Source: PSRF01 sp035457105
GTDB taxonomy: Bacteria; Acidobacteriota; Blastocatellia; Pyrinomonadales; Pyrinomonadaceae
DNA length: 64,000 bases
NCBI GenBank assembly: GCA_035457105.1
Contig: DATIBX010000565.1
Coordinates: forward strand, 1 to 64,000
Reading direction: 5' to 3'
The notes under the pieces were generated by a model. That model made no database searches, had not been told where the DNA came from, and was given only the letters and a program-made list of their open reading frames with translations. This document shows, piece after piece, positions 1 to 8,481 of this stretch (position 1 is its first letter; every line of letters begins with the position of its first letter). Position numbers and translations under genes: made by a program.

Positions 1-558
1 CTGCTTGAAGGATTTGTCGGTTTTTATCACCCGGATCAGACGCTGAGATTCTCGAGATTCTCCAACCGGAACAACTAGACGGCCGCCTACCTTCAGCTGG
101 TTCACGAGGGGTTCAGGAATTGTTGGACCACCGGCCGCGACGAGAATTCCGTCATAAGGGGCGTGCGCGGCCCACCCGAGCGTCCCATCAAAACATTTAA
201 CAGTTGCGTTATAGATCTCTAATTGACGGATGCGACTCTGGGCTTCTCGCGCCAGATCGGCAATTCGTTCTATCGAATAAACCTGGGCGGCTACTTTCGA
301 AAGCACTGCGGTTTGATAGCCAGAACCCGCTCCGATCTCGAGCACTTTACTGTTGTCACCCAGTTCGAGTAACTCTGTCATTCGGGCCACGATGAAAGGC
401 TGAGAGATCGTTTGGTTGGCACTGATCGGCAACGCATGGTCACCATAGGCTCGACCCTGTAGCGCCTCTGGGACAAAGACGTGACGAGGAATCTGCCTAA
501 TCGCCGAAAGAACGCGTGGGTCACGAATACCGTAGTGATCGCGTAACCGCGCAACCAT
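1..558 (-). CDS. pcm: Protein-L-isoaspartate O-methyltransferase (C-terminus cut by window edge)
   Basis: Repairs isoaspartyl residues in damaged proteins by SAM-dependent methylation in the cytoplasm. The translated frame shows the PCM family order: an N-terminal helix with IPRHVFVPEA, the substrate-loop motif ISANQTISQP, then the SAM-binding glycine motif VLEIGAGSGYQTAVL. About 186 codons are present and the C-terminal part lies outside the window. The ATG at 558 is a conservative start. The frame stays open upstream with in-frame TTG codons at 621 and 630, and relatives often carry an N-terminal stretch ending in RERMV, which this reading frame also encodes, so the true start may be upstream. 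The gene directly follows surE, as in many bacteria, and an upstream start would place it within 10-20 nt of the surE stop. Confidence 0.9.
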   Translation of the reverse strand, partial: MVARLRDHYGIRDPRVLSAIRQIPRHVFVPEALQGRAYGDHALPISANQTISQPFIVARMTELLELGDNSKVLEIGAGSGYQTAVLSKVAAQVYSIERIADLAREAQSRIRQLEIYNATVKCFDGTLGWAAHAPYDGILVAAGGPTIPEPLVNQLKVGGRLVVPVGESRESQRLIRVIKTDKSFKQ

Positions 559-638
559 ACGTTCTCTGGGGATTGAATACTCCTGAAGCGATGCAGACGG
601 TTGTCGGTTAAAAGGCTGCAATGTTTGCAATTCAGTTG

Positions 639-1409
639 TTAACTCTTTTGAATTAGTTCTGAATCCTTTAGATAGTTCCAGGTTTCGATAGCCGCGAGCG
701 CCTGGTGATCAGTCATATCACTGCGCAACGGAGTAACAGACACATAACCCGCCTGGACAGCATGATAGTCTGTGCCTTCGACGGAATTAGTGTTGAAATA
801 CTCTTCACCGATCCAGAAATACGGTTTTCCTCGAGGATCGATGTGTTCGGTAATAACAGGCCGAGCATTCTTGATTCCCTGCCGCGTTACTTTAACACCT
901 TTAATTTCGCCGGGAGGAATATTGATGTTGAGGAGGGTGCCTTCTGGCAAATTCTCTTCCAGGACTTTGCGCGCTGCCACCACTGCAAACGCCGCAGCTT
1001 CAGTAAAGTCAAAGTTATCTCTCGCGACCAGGCTTAGAGCAATGCCAGGAACGCCGAGAATTGTTGCTTCCAAGGCACCAGCGACTGTACCTGAATAGGT
1101 CGCGTCGTCGCCCAGATTTCCGCCGTGATTGATCCCGGATACACAAATGTCTGGACGTTCGTTTTCAGGAAGAATGCGATTTAGGGCAAGCGTTACACAA
1201 TCGGTTGGAGTACCGTCGATAGCCCAATGTCTTGAGTCCAACTGCCTGATTCTCAGTGGTCTCGCCAAGGTAAGACTATGAGAGGCGCCGCTCATTTCCG
1301 AAGCCGGCGCTACTACATATACCTCACCAATCTCTTTAAGGGCTTGCTCTAATTGAATAAGACCATCAGAGTGAATACCGTCGTCATTTGTAACTAGGAT
1401 TCGCGTCAT
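639..1409 (-). CDS. surE: 5'/3'-nucleotidase SurE
   Basis: A metal-dependent phosphatase of nucleoside monophosphates, linked to stationary-phase survival. The 256-aa length is normal for the family. The N-terminal TNDDGIHSDG holds the metal-binding Asp pair (D9, D10). A Ser in SEMSGASHS (about S40) and the Asn in SGINHGGNLG (about N94) are the other SurE metal ligands. The ATG at 1409 is the first start. The gene is followed closely by pcm on the same strand, the conserved surE-pcm pairing of damage-repair functions, and the two probably share a transcript. Confidence 0.96.
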   Translation of the reverse strand: MTRILVTNDDGIHSDGLIQLEQALKEIGEVYVVAPASEMSGASHSLTLARPLRIRQLDSRHWAIDGTPTDCVTLALNRILPENERPDICVSGINHGGNLGDDATYSGTVAGALEATILGVPGIALSLVARDNFDFTEAAAFAVVAARKVLEENLPEGTLLNINIPPGEIKGVKVTRQGIKNARPVITEHIDPRGKPYFWIGEEYFNTNSVEGTDYHAVQAGYVSVTPLRSDMTDHQALAAIETWNYLKDSELIQKS

Positions 1410-1523
1410 CTCTGTTTATCATCTCACGGAGCGAGTTTCGGCAGACTCCACTTTCAATGGTCCGCTCACTCAGGAACGTCCACTTATCGGCCTTCAGTTA
1501 AAGACGGCTGGTGAGATAAGAGT

Positions 1524-1537
1524 GCGGCCAGCGCCGC
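1524..1537 (-). terminator. Weak hairpin downstream of rpsU
   Basis: The sequence GCGGC-CAGC-GCCGC forms a 5-bp GC stem just after the rpsU stop on the minus strand. It is followed by ACTCTTATC rather than a clean T-run, so it is at best a weak or Rho-assisted terminator between rpsU and surE. Confidence 0.3.
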
Positions 1538-1555
1538 TCAACAGGGGAGCACTAA

Positions 1556-1759
1556 CTAGTCACGCGGTACACGCATTCGGCCCTTCTTCTTATTCCGTTT
1601 ACGTGCGAGCGCTGACTTCAACTTCGCCTTTTGGCCCGGTGGAATAAAGAAGGCGTGCTTCTTGGCGTCCTTAATAATCTCTTCGGTCATCACCTTGCGC
1701 TTGAAACGACGCAACGCGCTTTCGATCGATTCACCTTGGTTAACAGTAACTATTGCCAT
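1556..1759 (-). CDS. rpsU: 30S ribosomal protein S21
   Basis: A small basic protein of the 30S subunit platform, involved in initiation. At 67 aa it matches the family length. It has the typical start AIVTVNQGESIESALRRFKR and the Lys/Arg-rich helical tail ending in KKKGRMRVPRD. It stands alone between surE and the radical SAM gene, with a gap of about 150 nt on each side. Confidence 0.97.
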   Translation of the reverse strand: MAIVTVNQGESIESALRRFKRKVMTEEIIKDAKKHAFFIPPGQKAKLKSALARKRNKKKGRMRVPRD

Positions 1760-1868
1760 TCTCTCTGTACTTTCCTTTAGTCAGTCAGTTCTTTTTCGGG
1801 ACAGATATTTAACACGCCATCAATGCTTTAGGTCAAGTTCGCAGCGACCAACCAGCCGATTACACAAT

Positions 1869-1904
1869 CGAGCCCCGCGCTCAGAAGACTGTTCGCGGGG
1901 CTCG
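1869..1904 (-). terminator. Strong hairpin after the radical SAM gene
   Basis: A perfect 11-bp inverted repeat (CGAGCCCCGCG / CGCGGGGCTCG) with a 14-nt loop begins 17 nt beyond the stop of the 1922-3961 gene on the minus strand. There is no long U-run after it (ATTGTGTA), so it may act as a Rho-assisted terminator or a 3'-end stabiliser. Confidence 0.6.
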
Positions 1905-1921
1905 AGAATGACGACTCAAAG

Positions 1922-3961
1922 CTAAACCAGGACGGCTTCGGCCTCTTGTTCGGTCTTGCGACTCAACCCTTTGATCTGAACGGGTTTATCGGCTTGTTTC
2001 ACGTCCAACTGCTTATTCAGAACCATCTCCTGATACATCTTGCGCATCATGACAGCTTCTTCGTGAGCAGTCTTGGGACCTTCCATTTCTGGCTTATTCG
2101 GACGAGCCAGATCGATTTCATTCAAAATCAAGCCATGAGTGCTATCCGCTAAATGCACGTCCTTGCCACCGGCAAATATCTCATGACGGCCGTGCTCCTG
2201 ATACCACTTGGCCACCGTCGCATTCTGGTGCATATTCTCAATAATATTGCGCCAGCCAATTCCCGTGTTGTAAGCGCAAAACGAGATTTCACCTTCCTGC
2301 GTTCCGTAAGGAATGATGCACATTTCAGTGCGCCGGAAGTCATAGTTAAACAGGTCCTGGAACCACATGCCGGCGATAAAGAGGAAATTCCAACGATCAG
2401 AGCGTCTCTTTTCGATGTCGGTCTTACTACGATCGCCACTCACCTTTCCGTAGTCCTTGCCAGTCAAGCCAAACGACTTGTCGAACTTTTTGAACAGTTC
2501 GTACAGCGTAAACTGTGAAGGCGACTTGTACGGGTTGTAGTGCTTTAGCAGGGTCAAACCCATCATGACGTTCGACATCCACTTGCCGCGTGCAGCATCG
2601 GTGATCTTCTGCATGTCTTTGACCAACCCCGGAATATTTAGAAACTCCGGTACAGGTCGCATTTCCTTATTCTCTTTATCGATCATCACTGCGGTACCAA
2701 CACCACAATTCGGGTGACAACCACAAGAGACCTGACCCCATTCAGCTTCTGGTCCATGCACGAGGTCGGCAAAATCGGCAAATGCACCCATTAGAGATAA
2801 CGGGAACCAGTCTCGGGTTGGCTCAGTAATACCAACCTGGTTCTTAACGTCGTGGGCCAGGTGCGAAAGTGTGTAACGCTGCTGTAAACGTCGTTGCTCA
2901 GTGATCTCTTCGTCACGACCCGTGAACGAAACGGGCTGGAACGACAGGAACGCAATCTTCTTGGGATTATCCAATGCAAAGCGAATGATGGAACCAACCT
3001 GATCGTTGTTGATTCCATTGACCAGTGTTGTTACCAACACAATCTCAACACCGGCTTCATGCAGGTTGTTGATCGCACGCATTTTGACGTCGAACAGGTT
3101 ACCTACCTGACGATGACTGTTGGCATCGTTGCCGATACCATCGAACTGGAGATAGACGTAACGCAGACCGGCTTCGGCGGCTTCACGGCAGAACTCTTTG
3201 CTCTTGGCGAATTCGATTCCGTTAGTAGCAGCTTGAACGCTGTTGTAGCCGACCTTACGCGAATACTTGATAGCTTCAATGAAGTGCGGAGAAATTGATG
3301 GCTCACCACCCGAGAACTGAACTGACATCTGTCGTCTCGGCTTGATTGTGATGGCGTTGTCGAGAATTTCTTTGATCTCATCCATGCTCAGCTCATGAAC
3401 AAAGCCGACCTGATTGGCATCCATGAAGCACGGGTCGCACATCATGTTGCACCGGTTGGTAAGATCCACAGTGAGCACCGCGCCACGTCCGTACTTAACA
3501 GTGCTGGAGCCGTGGTTATGGAGTTTTTCGTCATTATGGGCGTCGATATCGCGTCCTGGAAACATCTTCTCGATGTGCGTCAGGAACTTCGCGTCGATCG
3601 CCATCATGTCTTCGAAGTGGCCGTGTTGGGGACAATCTTTAATCATCCAGATTTCGCCATCGCGCTCAATAATCTGCGCCTTGATTTCCCCGACCTTCTC
3701 ATTGATTAGTACACTGACGTCCTTCTTTCCGCTCAGGATCGCTTCTCTTGCTTCAATAACGCAGTTAGGACAAAGCGAATCTGTGGTGCGCGGCCAGCCA
3801 AGCGTTGGCTTACTCTTCTGCCAGGATTTCAAAAGGGGTTTCTCAGACCACTTTGGAGTGAACGAGGGGTTCGGTCTGAATTTATTCACCGATTGAATTA
3901 GATTGAATGTCTTTCCCGCTAAAAAGGTCAATCCACGCTCCGCGTGCTTAATTGGTCGCAT
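1922..3961 (-). CDS. Radical SAM protein, tetraether/membrane-spanning lipid synthase-like (candidate)
   Basis: At 679 aa this is long for a radical SAM enzyme. Residues 171-178 carry the [4Fe-4S]/SAM motif CNMMCDPC, followed by SGGEP near 218. An N-terminal cysteine module (CPNC at 64-67, then CPQHGHF at 110) resembles the rubredoxin-like leader of the archaeal tetraether synthase family (Mj0619/Tes) and its bacterial relatives. More cysteines (C413, C415, C419 in SCGCHPNCG, and a pair in the C-terminal 110 residues) suggest auxiliary clusters. Tes couples lipid tails, and bacterial Mss homologues have been tied to diabolic-acid membrane-spanning lipids, which subdivision 4 Acidobacteria make. 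That link is established for the family; applying it to this gene is inference. A good Shine-Dalgarno (GGAGGAAAG) precedes the ATG. The gene is monocistronic, with a hairpin after it. It could instead be another Tes-like enzyme of unknown substrate. Confidence 0.75.
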   Translation of the reverse strand: MRPIKHAERGLTFLAGKTFNLIQSVNKFRPNPSFTPKWSEKPLLKSWQKSKPTLGWPRTTDSLCPNCVIEAREAILSGKKDVSVLINEKVGEIKAQIIERDGEIWMIKDCPQHGHFEDMMAIDAKFLTHIEKMFPGRDIDAHNDEKLHNHGSSTVKYGRGAVLTVDLTNRCNMMCDPCFMDANQVGFVHELSMDEIKEILDNAITIKPRRQMSVQFSGGEPSISPHFIEAIKYSRKVGYNSVQAATNGIEFAKSKEFCREAAEAGLRYVYLQFDGIGNDANSHRQVGNLFDVKMRAINNLHEAGVEIVLVTTLVNGINNDQVGSIIRFALDNPKKIAFLSFQPVSFTGRDEEITEQRRLQQRYTLSHLAHDVKNQVGITEPTRDWFPLSLMGAFADFADLVHGPEAEWGQVSCGCHPNCGVGTAVMIDKENKEMRPVPEFLNIPGLVKDMQKITDAARGKWMSNVMMGLTLLKHYNPYKSPSQFTLYELFKKFDKSFGLTGKDYGKVSGDRSKTDIEKRRSDRWNFLFIAGMWFQDLFNYDFRRTEMCIIPYGTQEGEISFCAYNTGIGWRNIIENMHQNATVAKWYQEHGRHEIFAGGKDVHLADSTHGLILNEIDLARPNKPEMEGPKTAHEEAVMMRKMYQEMVLNKQLDVKQADKPVQIKGLSRKTEQEAEAVLV

Positions 3962-4388
3962 CTTTCCTCCGTCTCGAATCTTCTACAATTACGTCTTTAT
4001 AATTAATGCCAGGCAGATCACTGCTCGCCAAAGCAACTTCTCTATTGGCAATGACTGTGCCGCTGGCGTAAAAGACCGAGAACTCCAACTATTTCTTCAC
4101 TTAGCTAGAAATGGTCCAGTAGCTCTCTAAATTTTAGATGTGTCTCAATGATACGACCAGGGGCTACAAGGCCTCCGTGTAACATTTTGGCTGGGGTGAG
4201 GACAGAAGTATTGGAGGCAAAAATAGGCCCTGTCCCCGCTCAACTCGACCAAACTTTAAACTCAGATTGAGTTGTCCAACTTACCGATCAGAGTCGCAGT
4301 CTTGGAGTTGAGCGGGGACAGGGTCTACCTTCTTAGCTATCCCAGGTTGAAGATTCTTCTATGTTGGAGAAACAAACAAAAGGTGACA
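3962..4388. other. Intergenic region upstream of the radical SAM gene
   Basis: No convincing coding frame is present. The part next to 3961 must carry the promoter of the radical SAM gene, but I could not assign -35/-10 boxes. The other half holds a 104-bp inverted-repeat element (4224-4327) that lies downstream of the Tad operon's last gene. Confidence 0.6.
4224..4327. repeat. 104-bp element with 23-bp inverted-repeat arms
   Basis: Arms 4224-4246 and 4305-4327 are complementary at 22 of 23 positions (core CCTGTCCCCGCTCAACTC). An internal GAGTTG (4268-4273) could pair alternatively with the left arm. Read on the minus strand the second arm runs into TATTTTTG, so the element could also end transcription of the long Tad operon. 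It is either a short palindromic/MITE-like element or a large-loop terminator. Confidence 0.7.
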
Positions 4389-5117
4389 TTACCCCTTGTC
4401 GGTCATCGCTTGAGTCATCGCCGTGATGATGGCATCCGTCACGCGACGCTTATGAAGTTCGTCTAGCTTGGTGGGCGAGAGATCAAAATCCGCTGGTGAA
4501 CCTTCGATTCGCTTGATGATGGTGCCTTCGGAAAAGCCGGCGTCAACCAGCCGAATAACTGCCGCGTTATCAAGGGTCGGGGTCTTCTCAAGTTTAGGTT
4601 CCATGTCTCCCGCCTCTGCCGGCGGCCTGATTATCCTAACGGTGGCCGAACCAGTAACGGTTCCCTCATTCTGGTTACCTTCTTCGCGACCACGACTTCT
4701 ATTTGAACTTCCCGAACTTGCTCCGGATCCAAAGATGTCTGTACTCTGCGAATTGCCACTCGCGCTTGGACCTTTCATTCCTTTAAAGAATGAATCGTTA
4801 GTACTCCACTCCTCATCGTCGCTGACGAACCCAACACTCTGAGACAACATTGCGAGAATAATGTTTTCACTTACACCATTTCGTTTCAGTTCAATAAGTT
4901 GATCCGTTTCAAGTTGGAAATTGGCGGGACGACTCGCAATGATTGAAATGACAGTCTTCTCTTTAAACCCGGCCTTCACGAGTTTGACCACCGAACGATT
5001 CGTCAGTGGACCGTTCCCACCCTGGGCCAACACGCTCGATCCATAAAAGGCGCTGACGAGAAAAACTATCGAAAACACAAACAACCAATTGCGCACGCTG
5101 TTCGATGTTTTAACCAT
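4389..5117 (-). CDS. Secreted protein with two homologous ~55-residue repeats
   Basis: No characterised family recognised. Residues 10-32 form a signal peptide ending near VLAQ. Two copies of one helical module follow: residues about 38-92 (VVKLVKAGFKEKTVISII ... IILAML) and about 183-236 (VIRLVDAGFSEGTIIKRI ... IITAMT). Both have the pattern of a helix, then PA-F-L, then a helix with a basic/Val turn. A low-complexity Ser/Gly/Asn linker separates them. I chose the ATG at 5117, which overlaps the stop of the lytic transglycosylase gene (TGATG) and has AGGAG upstream; a GTG one codon earlier is possible. The overlap implies translational coupling and probably a shared role at the cell envelope with the Tad machine. 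Confidence 0.7.
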   Translation of the reverse strand: MVKTSNSVRNWLFVFSIVFLVSAFYGSSVLAQGGNGPLTNRSVVKLVKAGFKEKTVISIIASRPANFQLETDQLIELKRNGVSENIILAMLSQSVGFVSDDEEWSTNDSFFKGMKGPSASGNSQSTDIFGSGASSGSSNRSRGREEGNQNEGTVTGSATVRIIRPPAEAGDMEPKLEKTPTLDNAAVIRLVDAGFSEGTIIKRIEGSPADFDLSPTKLDELHKRRVTDAIITAMTQAMTDKG

Positions 5118-6097
5118 CACTGCTCTCCTGTCGAGTTGTTTTTCGACGTCGCCTGGTTTGCAGGCTTTGTTTTCTCTTTGCCACGGTTATAGCGGAAACT
5201 AATCTTCTTCACGTAGTTTCGCGTCTCGCGATAAGGCGGCACTCGATGACCAAACTTGATCACGGCGCCTTCGCCTGCGTTGTAACTAGCCAACACAAGA
5301 TCCACTCGATTGTTGAAACGATTGAGGAGTTCTTTAAGGTAACGTGTGCCGCCAGAAATATTTTGAGCTGCATCGTGCGGACGACGAACACCAAAACGCG
5401 CACTAGTCCCAGGCATCAGTTGCATCAACCCACGAGCACCTTTCGGAGAAACTGCGCGCGTGTTGAAGTGCGACTCTTGCTCCATCACCAGGAAAACGAG
5501 GTAAGGATCGACTCCAAACTTGCCACCATTTTGCTTGATAAGTCGATCAAGTGATTGACTACCCGTGCTCCAGCCGCGTTCTTTTTTGCCGGTGGCAACG
5601 GCAGCAGTTTCGCGTTCAATGTGATCGACGCGGTCACGCTCAATGAATAGCGAAAGCGGGCCTCGTTTGTACCAAACTCCGGCGGCCGATTCCGACGCAC
5701 TGTCTGCCTCGACCTTGGCCCCTCCCTTGAGATAGATCCAGGCGGGCTTTTCCGAATCGTCTACCGGAGCGGCAACAGGCTGGATCACCGTCGGGGTATC
5801 TTCGTCGGAGTTTTCGGCCGGTGTAGCGCTGACGCGATCGATCGACTTCACCCGATCTTTCGAAGTTAAATAGCTCAAACTTCCCTGCCGGTACCAGATG
5901 CCCTGCGGAGTTTCCCAGGCGTCGTCTACACTCAAATACGTACCGTCCTTGAGCTTCAATCTCACCTGTGTTTGCTGTTCACTGTCAGGATTTTTTTCCT
6001 GACCGGTCTTTGCAGATTGCGCCAGCAAAATCGTGCTGCTCAAACTCAGCAAAACTCCGGCTAACAGGATCCTGTAACAGTTTAGATTCTGGCGCAT
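5117..6097 (-). CDS. Secreted lytic transglycosylase (SLT domain)
   Basis: Cleaves peptidoglycan glycan strands in the periplasm, here plausibly to open the wall for the Tad pilus. A signal peptide covers residues 1-27. Residues about 48-88 and 118-162 are two copies of a short beta module (pattern LK-DG, then GIWYRQGSLS / GVWYKRGPLS, then DRV-I-R). The SLT domain follows at about 185-305 with the catalytic Glu at about 208 (EQESHF), SPKGARGLMQLMPGTA-like motif and SYNAGEGAV. I placed the start at the ATG at 6097, preceded by GGAGGAGAG. An upstream frame exists but overlaps the preceding ATPase gene and encodes no signal peptide. Length 326 aa. Confidence 0.88.
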   Translation of the reverse strand: MRQNLNCYRILLAGVLLSLSSTILLAQSAKTGQEKNPDSEQQTQVRLKLKDGTYLSVDDAWETPQGIWYRQGSLSYLTSKDRVKSIDRVSATPAENSDEDTPTVIQPVAAPVDDSEKPAWIYLKGGAKVEADSASESAAGVWYKRGPLSLFIERDRVDHIERETAAVATGKKERGWSTGSQSLDRLIKQNGGKFGVDPYLVFLVMEQESHFNTRAVSPKGARGLMQLMPGTSARFGVRRPHDAAQNISGGTRYLKELLNRFNNRVDLVLASYNAGEGAVIKFGHRVPPYRETRNYVKKISFRYNRGKEKTKPANQATSKNNSTGEQ

Positions 6098-6126
6098 GCT
6101 CTCCTCCGTTCTGGCTCTGACACTGT

Positions 6127-7473
6127 TTACAGTTCGAGTGGATCGGAGAGAGTTCTTTCGATCATTGTTTCCTGCGTTTGAACCGGAGCGAAGGAATGTG
6201 ACGTTCCAAAATAGTTTCGCCACGCTATGTCCAGGATCTGCGGCGTCAGGTGCAGCGGCAATGATTCGAACAGACAGATATCGCTGGAGCGATCGATCAA
6301 ATCTCGGGGTTCGCAACCCTTCATTTGCCGGCGCTCGACCCGATACTTCGTCAAGAGATGGTCCATCACCTGGGGTTCCCAGGTAACACCGCGACTCGAC
6401 GCCTGACGTTTAAATATTTCCGAGAACGCGGCGGGTGTAGGCGGCTCGACCCGCGCGCGATAACCCATACGACGAAGGAACGCCTGGTCAGCCAGGTCCT
6501 TTTCCTCGAGATTAGTCGAGAATACAACTAGCTGCTCAAAGGGGACCTCAATCTTCTTTCCGGTGTGCAGTGCGAGGTAATCGACCCGGCGTTCAAGTGG
6601 AACGATCCAGCGGTTCAACAAATCCTGGGGAGCGACTCGCTGTCGGCCAAAGTCATCAATTACGAGCGTGCCTCCGTTGGACTTCATCTGGAACGGGGCT
6701 TCGTAAAACTTCGCCGCGTTACTCCATGTTAGATCGGCATTCTCGAGAGTGAGCTCGCCACCCACCACAACTAATGGACGTTCAATCAGCACCCAACGTC
6801 GATCGTATTCAACCGGCGTTTCATCGTCCCCGAGCGGTCGATGACAGTGTGAATCGAAAACCCTGATGATCTGATTGTCGATCTCGACGGCGTAGGGAAT
6901 CCAGATGCCGCCAGCTAAGGCGCCATTGATACGCTCTGCGACTGCAGTTTTACCAGTCCCGGGTAATCCAGTCAGAAATAATGATCTGCGTGAATTTATA
7001 ACGCAGCCGAGCGTCTGCAGCAGTGATTCCGGCAAGACGAGATCATGAAAAGATCTTCGTACTATTTCCATCGAGGCTGGATTCGAGGGTATGGACTGCA
7101 GCCTCATCATATGCGCGTAGTCATTCAGGGACACGGGCGCTGCGCCCGTATAACCACAAACATTCAACAACCGCGTCAGACGATCCCAACCGTGGTCCAA
7201 CATTGCATACCGGGTTGAACCAACTGCCGTTTGTACCCGGACCTCGATAAGCTTTTCACGATAGAGCTTCTGCAAGATCTCTTCGGTCAACGTTCGCGGC
7301 AGGTGCATGCGTTCGGCAACAGCTAAGGTGGTTGGATCGGGCAACATGGCCACATGTTTTAGGGCCAGGTCACACAAGAAACCCTCACCAATTCCCGTAT
7401 CATGCAACTCTTCGGGCAGGGGCGGTCCCATGCTTTCGATTTCTGCGCGCGTCAGGATCGTCGTTTGCGACAT
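6127..7473 (-). CDS. AAA-family ATPase in the Tad cluster
   Basis: A cytoplasmic P-loop ATPase of 448 aa. It has Walker A (GLPGTGKTAV, about residue 170), Walker B (LVIDDFGR, about 275) and a VVFSTNLEE sensor-1-like stretch. The N-terminal ~140 residues contain a winged-helix-like part (LTEEILQKLYREKLIEVR). The MoxR/ExeA-like organisation suggests a remodelling ATPase rather than the pilus motor, which is TadA. It is 16 nt from the TPR gene and 29 nt from the lytic transglycosylase gene, so it belongs to the operon. Its exact role in pilus biogenesis is unknown to me. Confidence 0.75.
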   Translation of the reverse strand: MSQTTILTRAEIESMGPPLPEELHDTGIGEGFLCDLALKHVAMLPDPTTLAVAERMHLPRTLTEEILQKLYREKLIEVRVQTAVGSTRYAMLDHGWDRLTRLLNVCGYTGAAPVSLNDYAHMMRLQSIPSNPASMEIVRRSFHDLVLPESLLQTLGCVINSRRSLFLTGLPGTGKTAVAERINGALAGGIWIPYAVEIDNQIIRVFDSHCHRPLGDDETPVEYDRRWVLIERPLVVVGGELTLENADLTWSNAAKFYEAPFQMKSNGGTLVIDDFGRQRVAPQDLLNRWIVPLERRVDYLALHTGKKIEVPFEQLVVFSTNLEEKDLADQAFLRRMGYRARVEPPTPAAFSEIFKRQASSRGVTWEPQVMDHLLTKYRVERRQMKGCEPRDLIDRSSDICLFESLPLHLTPQILDIAWRNYFGTSHSFAPVQTQETMIERTLSDPLEL

Positions 7474-7489
7474 GTGAGTTCCCTTCTAA

Positions 7490-8470
7490 TTATCGTTCCA
7501 TGGTTGCGACTGAACCGTTACCATTCGACCTTGCAGCCAAAGCAACGCGAGCTTCTTCCGCCTCTGCGGTCTTACCAACGCGTTGATAGAGATCTGCAAG
7601 ACGTCGGAGTGCTATCGAGTTGTTTGGATCTATCTTGCGCGCGTCTTCGTAATACTTAATTGCATCATCCTCGCGACCAAATCTCTCAAGCATTTTGGCA
7701 ATGTTCAGGTTGCCTGTTAGTGGTCCACCAGCGCGCGCAAAACTCTTGTACGCGTCATCGAATTTGCCTAAGCGACAAAGGGCGAGACCAAGATTGTTCA
7801 AGATGCGCTCGTCTGTCGGCGCCAACTTCGCGGCTCGTTTCAAGCGGTCGACTGCGGCGCGGTAGTTTCCGGCTTTGTAAAGCGAGAAACCGAGATTGTT
7901 AAGCGTCTCTGGATCGTCCGAGTCAGATTTGACCGCCTTCTCGTACGATGCTTTGGCGCGATCAACCAAGCCTTTTTGATCGTAAGCAACACCAAGCAGG
8001 TTGTGAGCTTCTGTCAGTTTCGAATCTAACGAGGCGGCCATCGAGAGCTCGCTAATCGCTTCGTTGATCTGTCCGCTAAGAAGCAACTGCCTTCCGATTT
8101 CCATGTGTTCTTTCGCTGAACCGCTTGCGCTTAGTTTTCTTTCAGGACTACGGCCGTCATCGACGCGCTCGACACCAACGCTCTGGAATTTTTCCGCGTC
8201 TTTTTCCGACATGCGTTGAAACTTGCCATCGTTATTGCGCTTGAATAGGCTGCCAAAAGCTTTGAACGGCGCTGCCAAAACTTTTACGATCTTGTTGCCG
8301 CCGCCTTTCTTCTGCTCAGGGGCGACGGTACCGGCGTCAGAACCTGAATCTTCAAGGACGTTAACGTCTGGATCTCCCTCACGTTCGATGGTTGCCGCGC
8401 TCCACATGGCAGTGGCTGCGATAGTGAGGACGAAGGCAATTAGCACCGCTATTATTCTTCGTTTGTTCAT
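7490..8470 (-). CDS. TPR protein, TadD-like pilus assembly factor
   Basis: 326 aa with one N-terminal membrane anchor (residues 5-25). The periplasmic part has a linker and then at least four to five TPR units from about residue 118 (motifs such as AHNLLGVAYDQKGLVDRAKASYEKA and LNNLGFSLYKAGNYRAAVDRLK). In Tad systems TadD is a TPR lipoprotein helping secretin assembly. This protein has the right place and fold but a TM anchor rather than a clear lipobox. AGGAGCAAAC precedes the ATG. Confidence 0.75.
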   Translation of the reverse strand: MNKRRIIAVLIAFVLTIAATAMWSAATIEREGDPDVNVLEDSGSDAGTVAPEQKKGGGNKIVKVLAAPFKAFGSLFKRNNDGKFQRMSEKDAEKFQSVGVERVDDGRSPERKLSASGSAKEHMEIGRQLLLSGQINEAISELSMAASLDSKLTEAHNLLGVAYDQKGLVDRAKASYEKAVKSDSDDPETLNNLGFSLYKAGNYRAAVDRLKRAAKLAPTDERILNNLGLALCRLGKFDDAYKSFARAGGPLTGNLNIAKMLERFGREDDAIKYYEDARKIDPNNSIALRRLADLYQRVGKTAEAEEARVALAARSNGNGSVATMER

Positions 8471-8481
8471 GTTTGCTCCTT

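Noticed and set aside
3414..3896. 160-residue plus-strand frame opposite the radical SAM gene
   Set aside because: It mirrors the conserved radical SAM core and has no domain.
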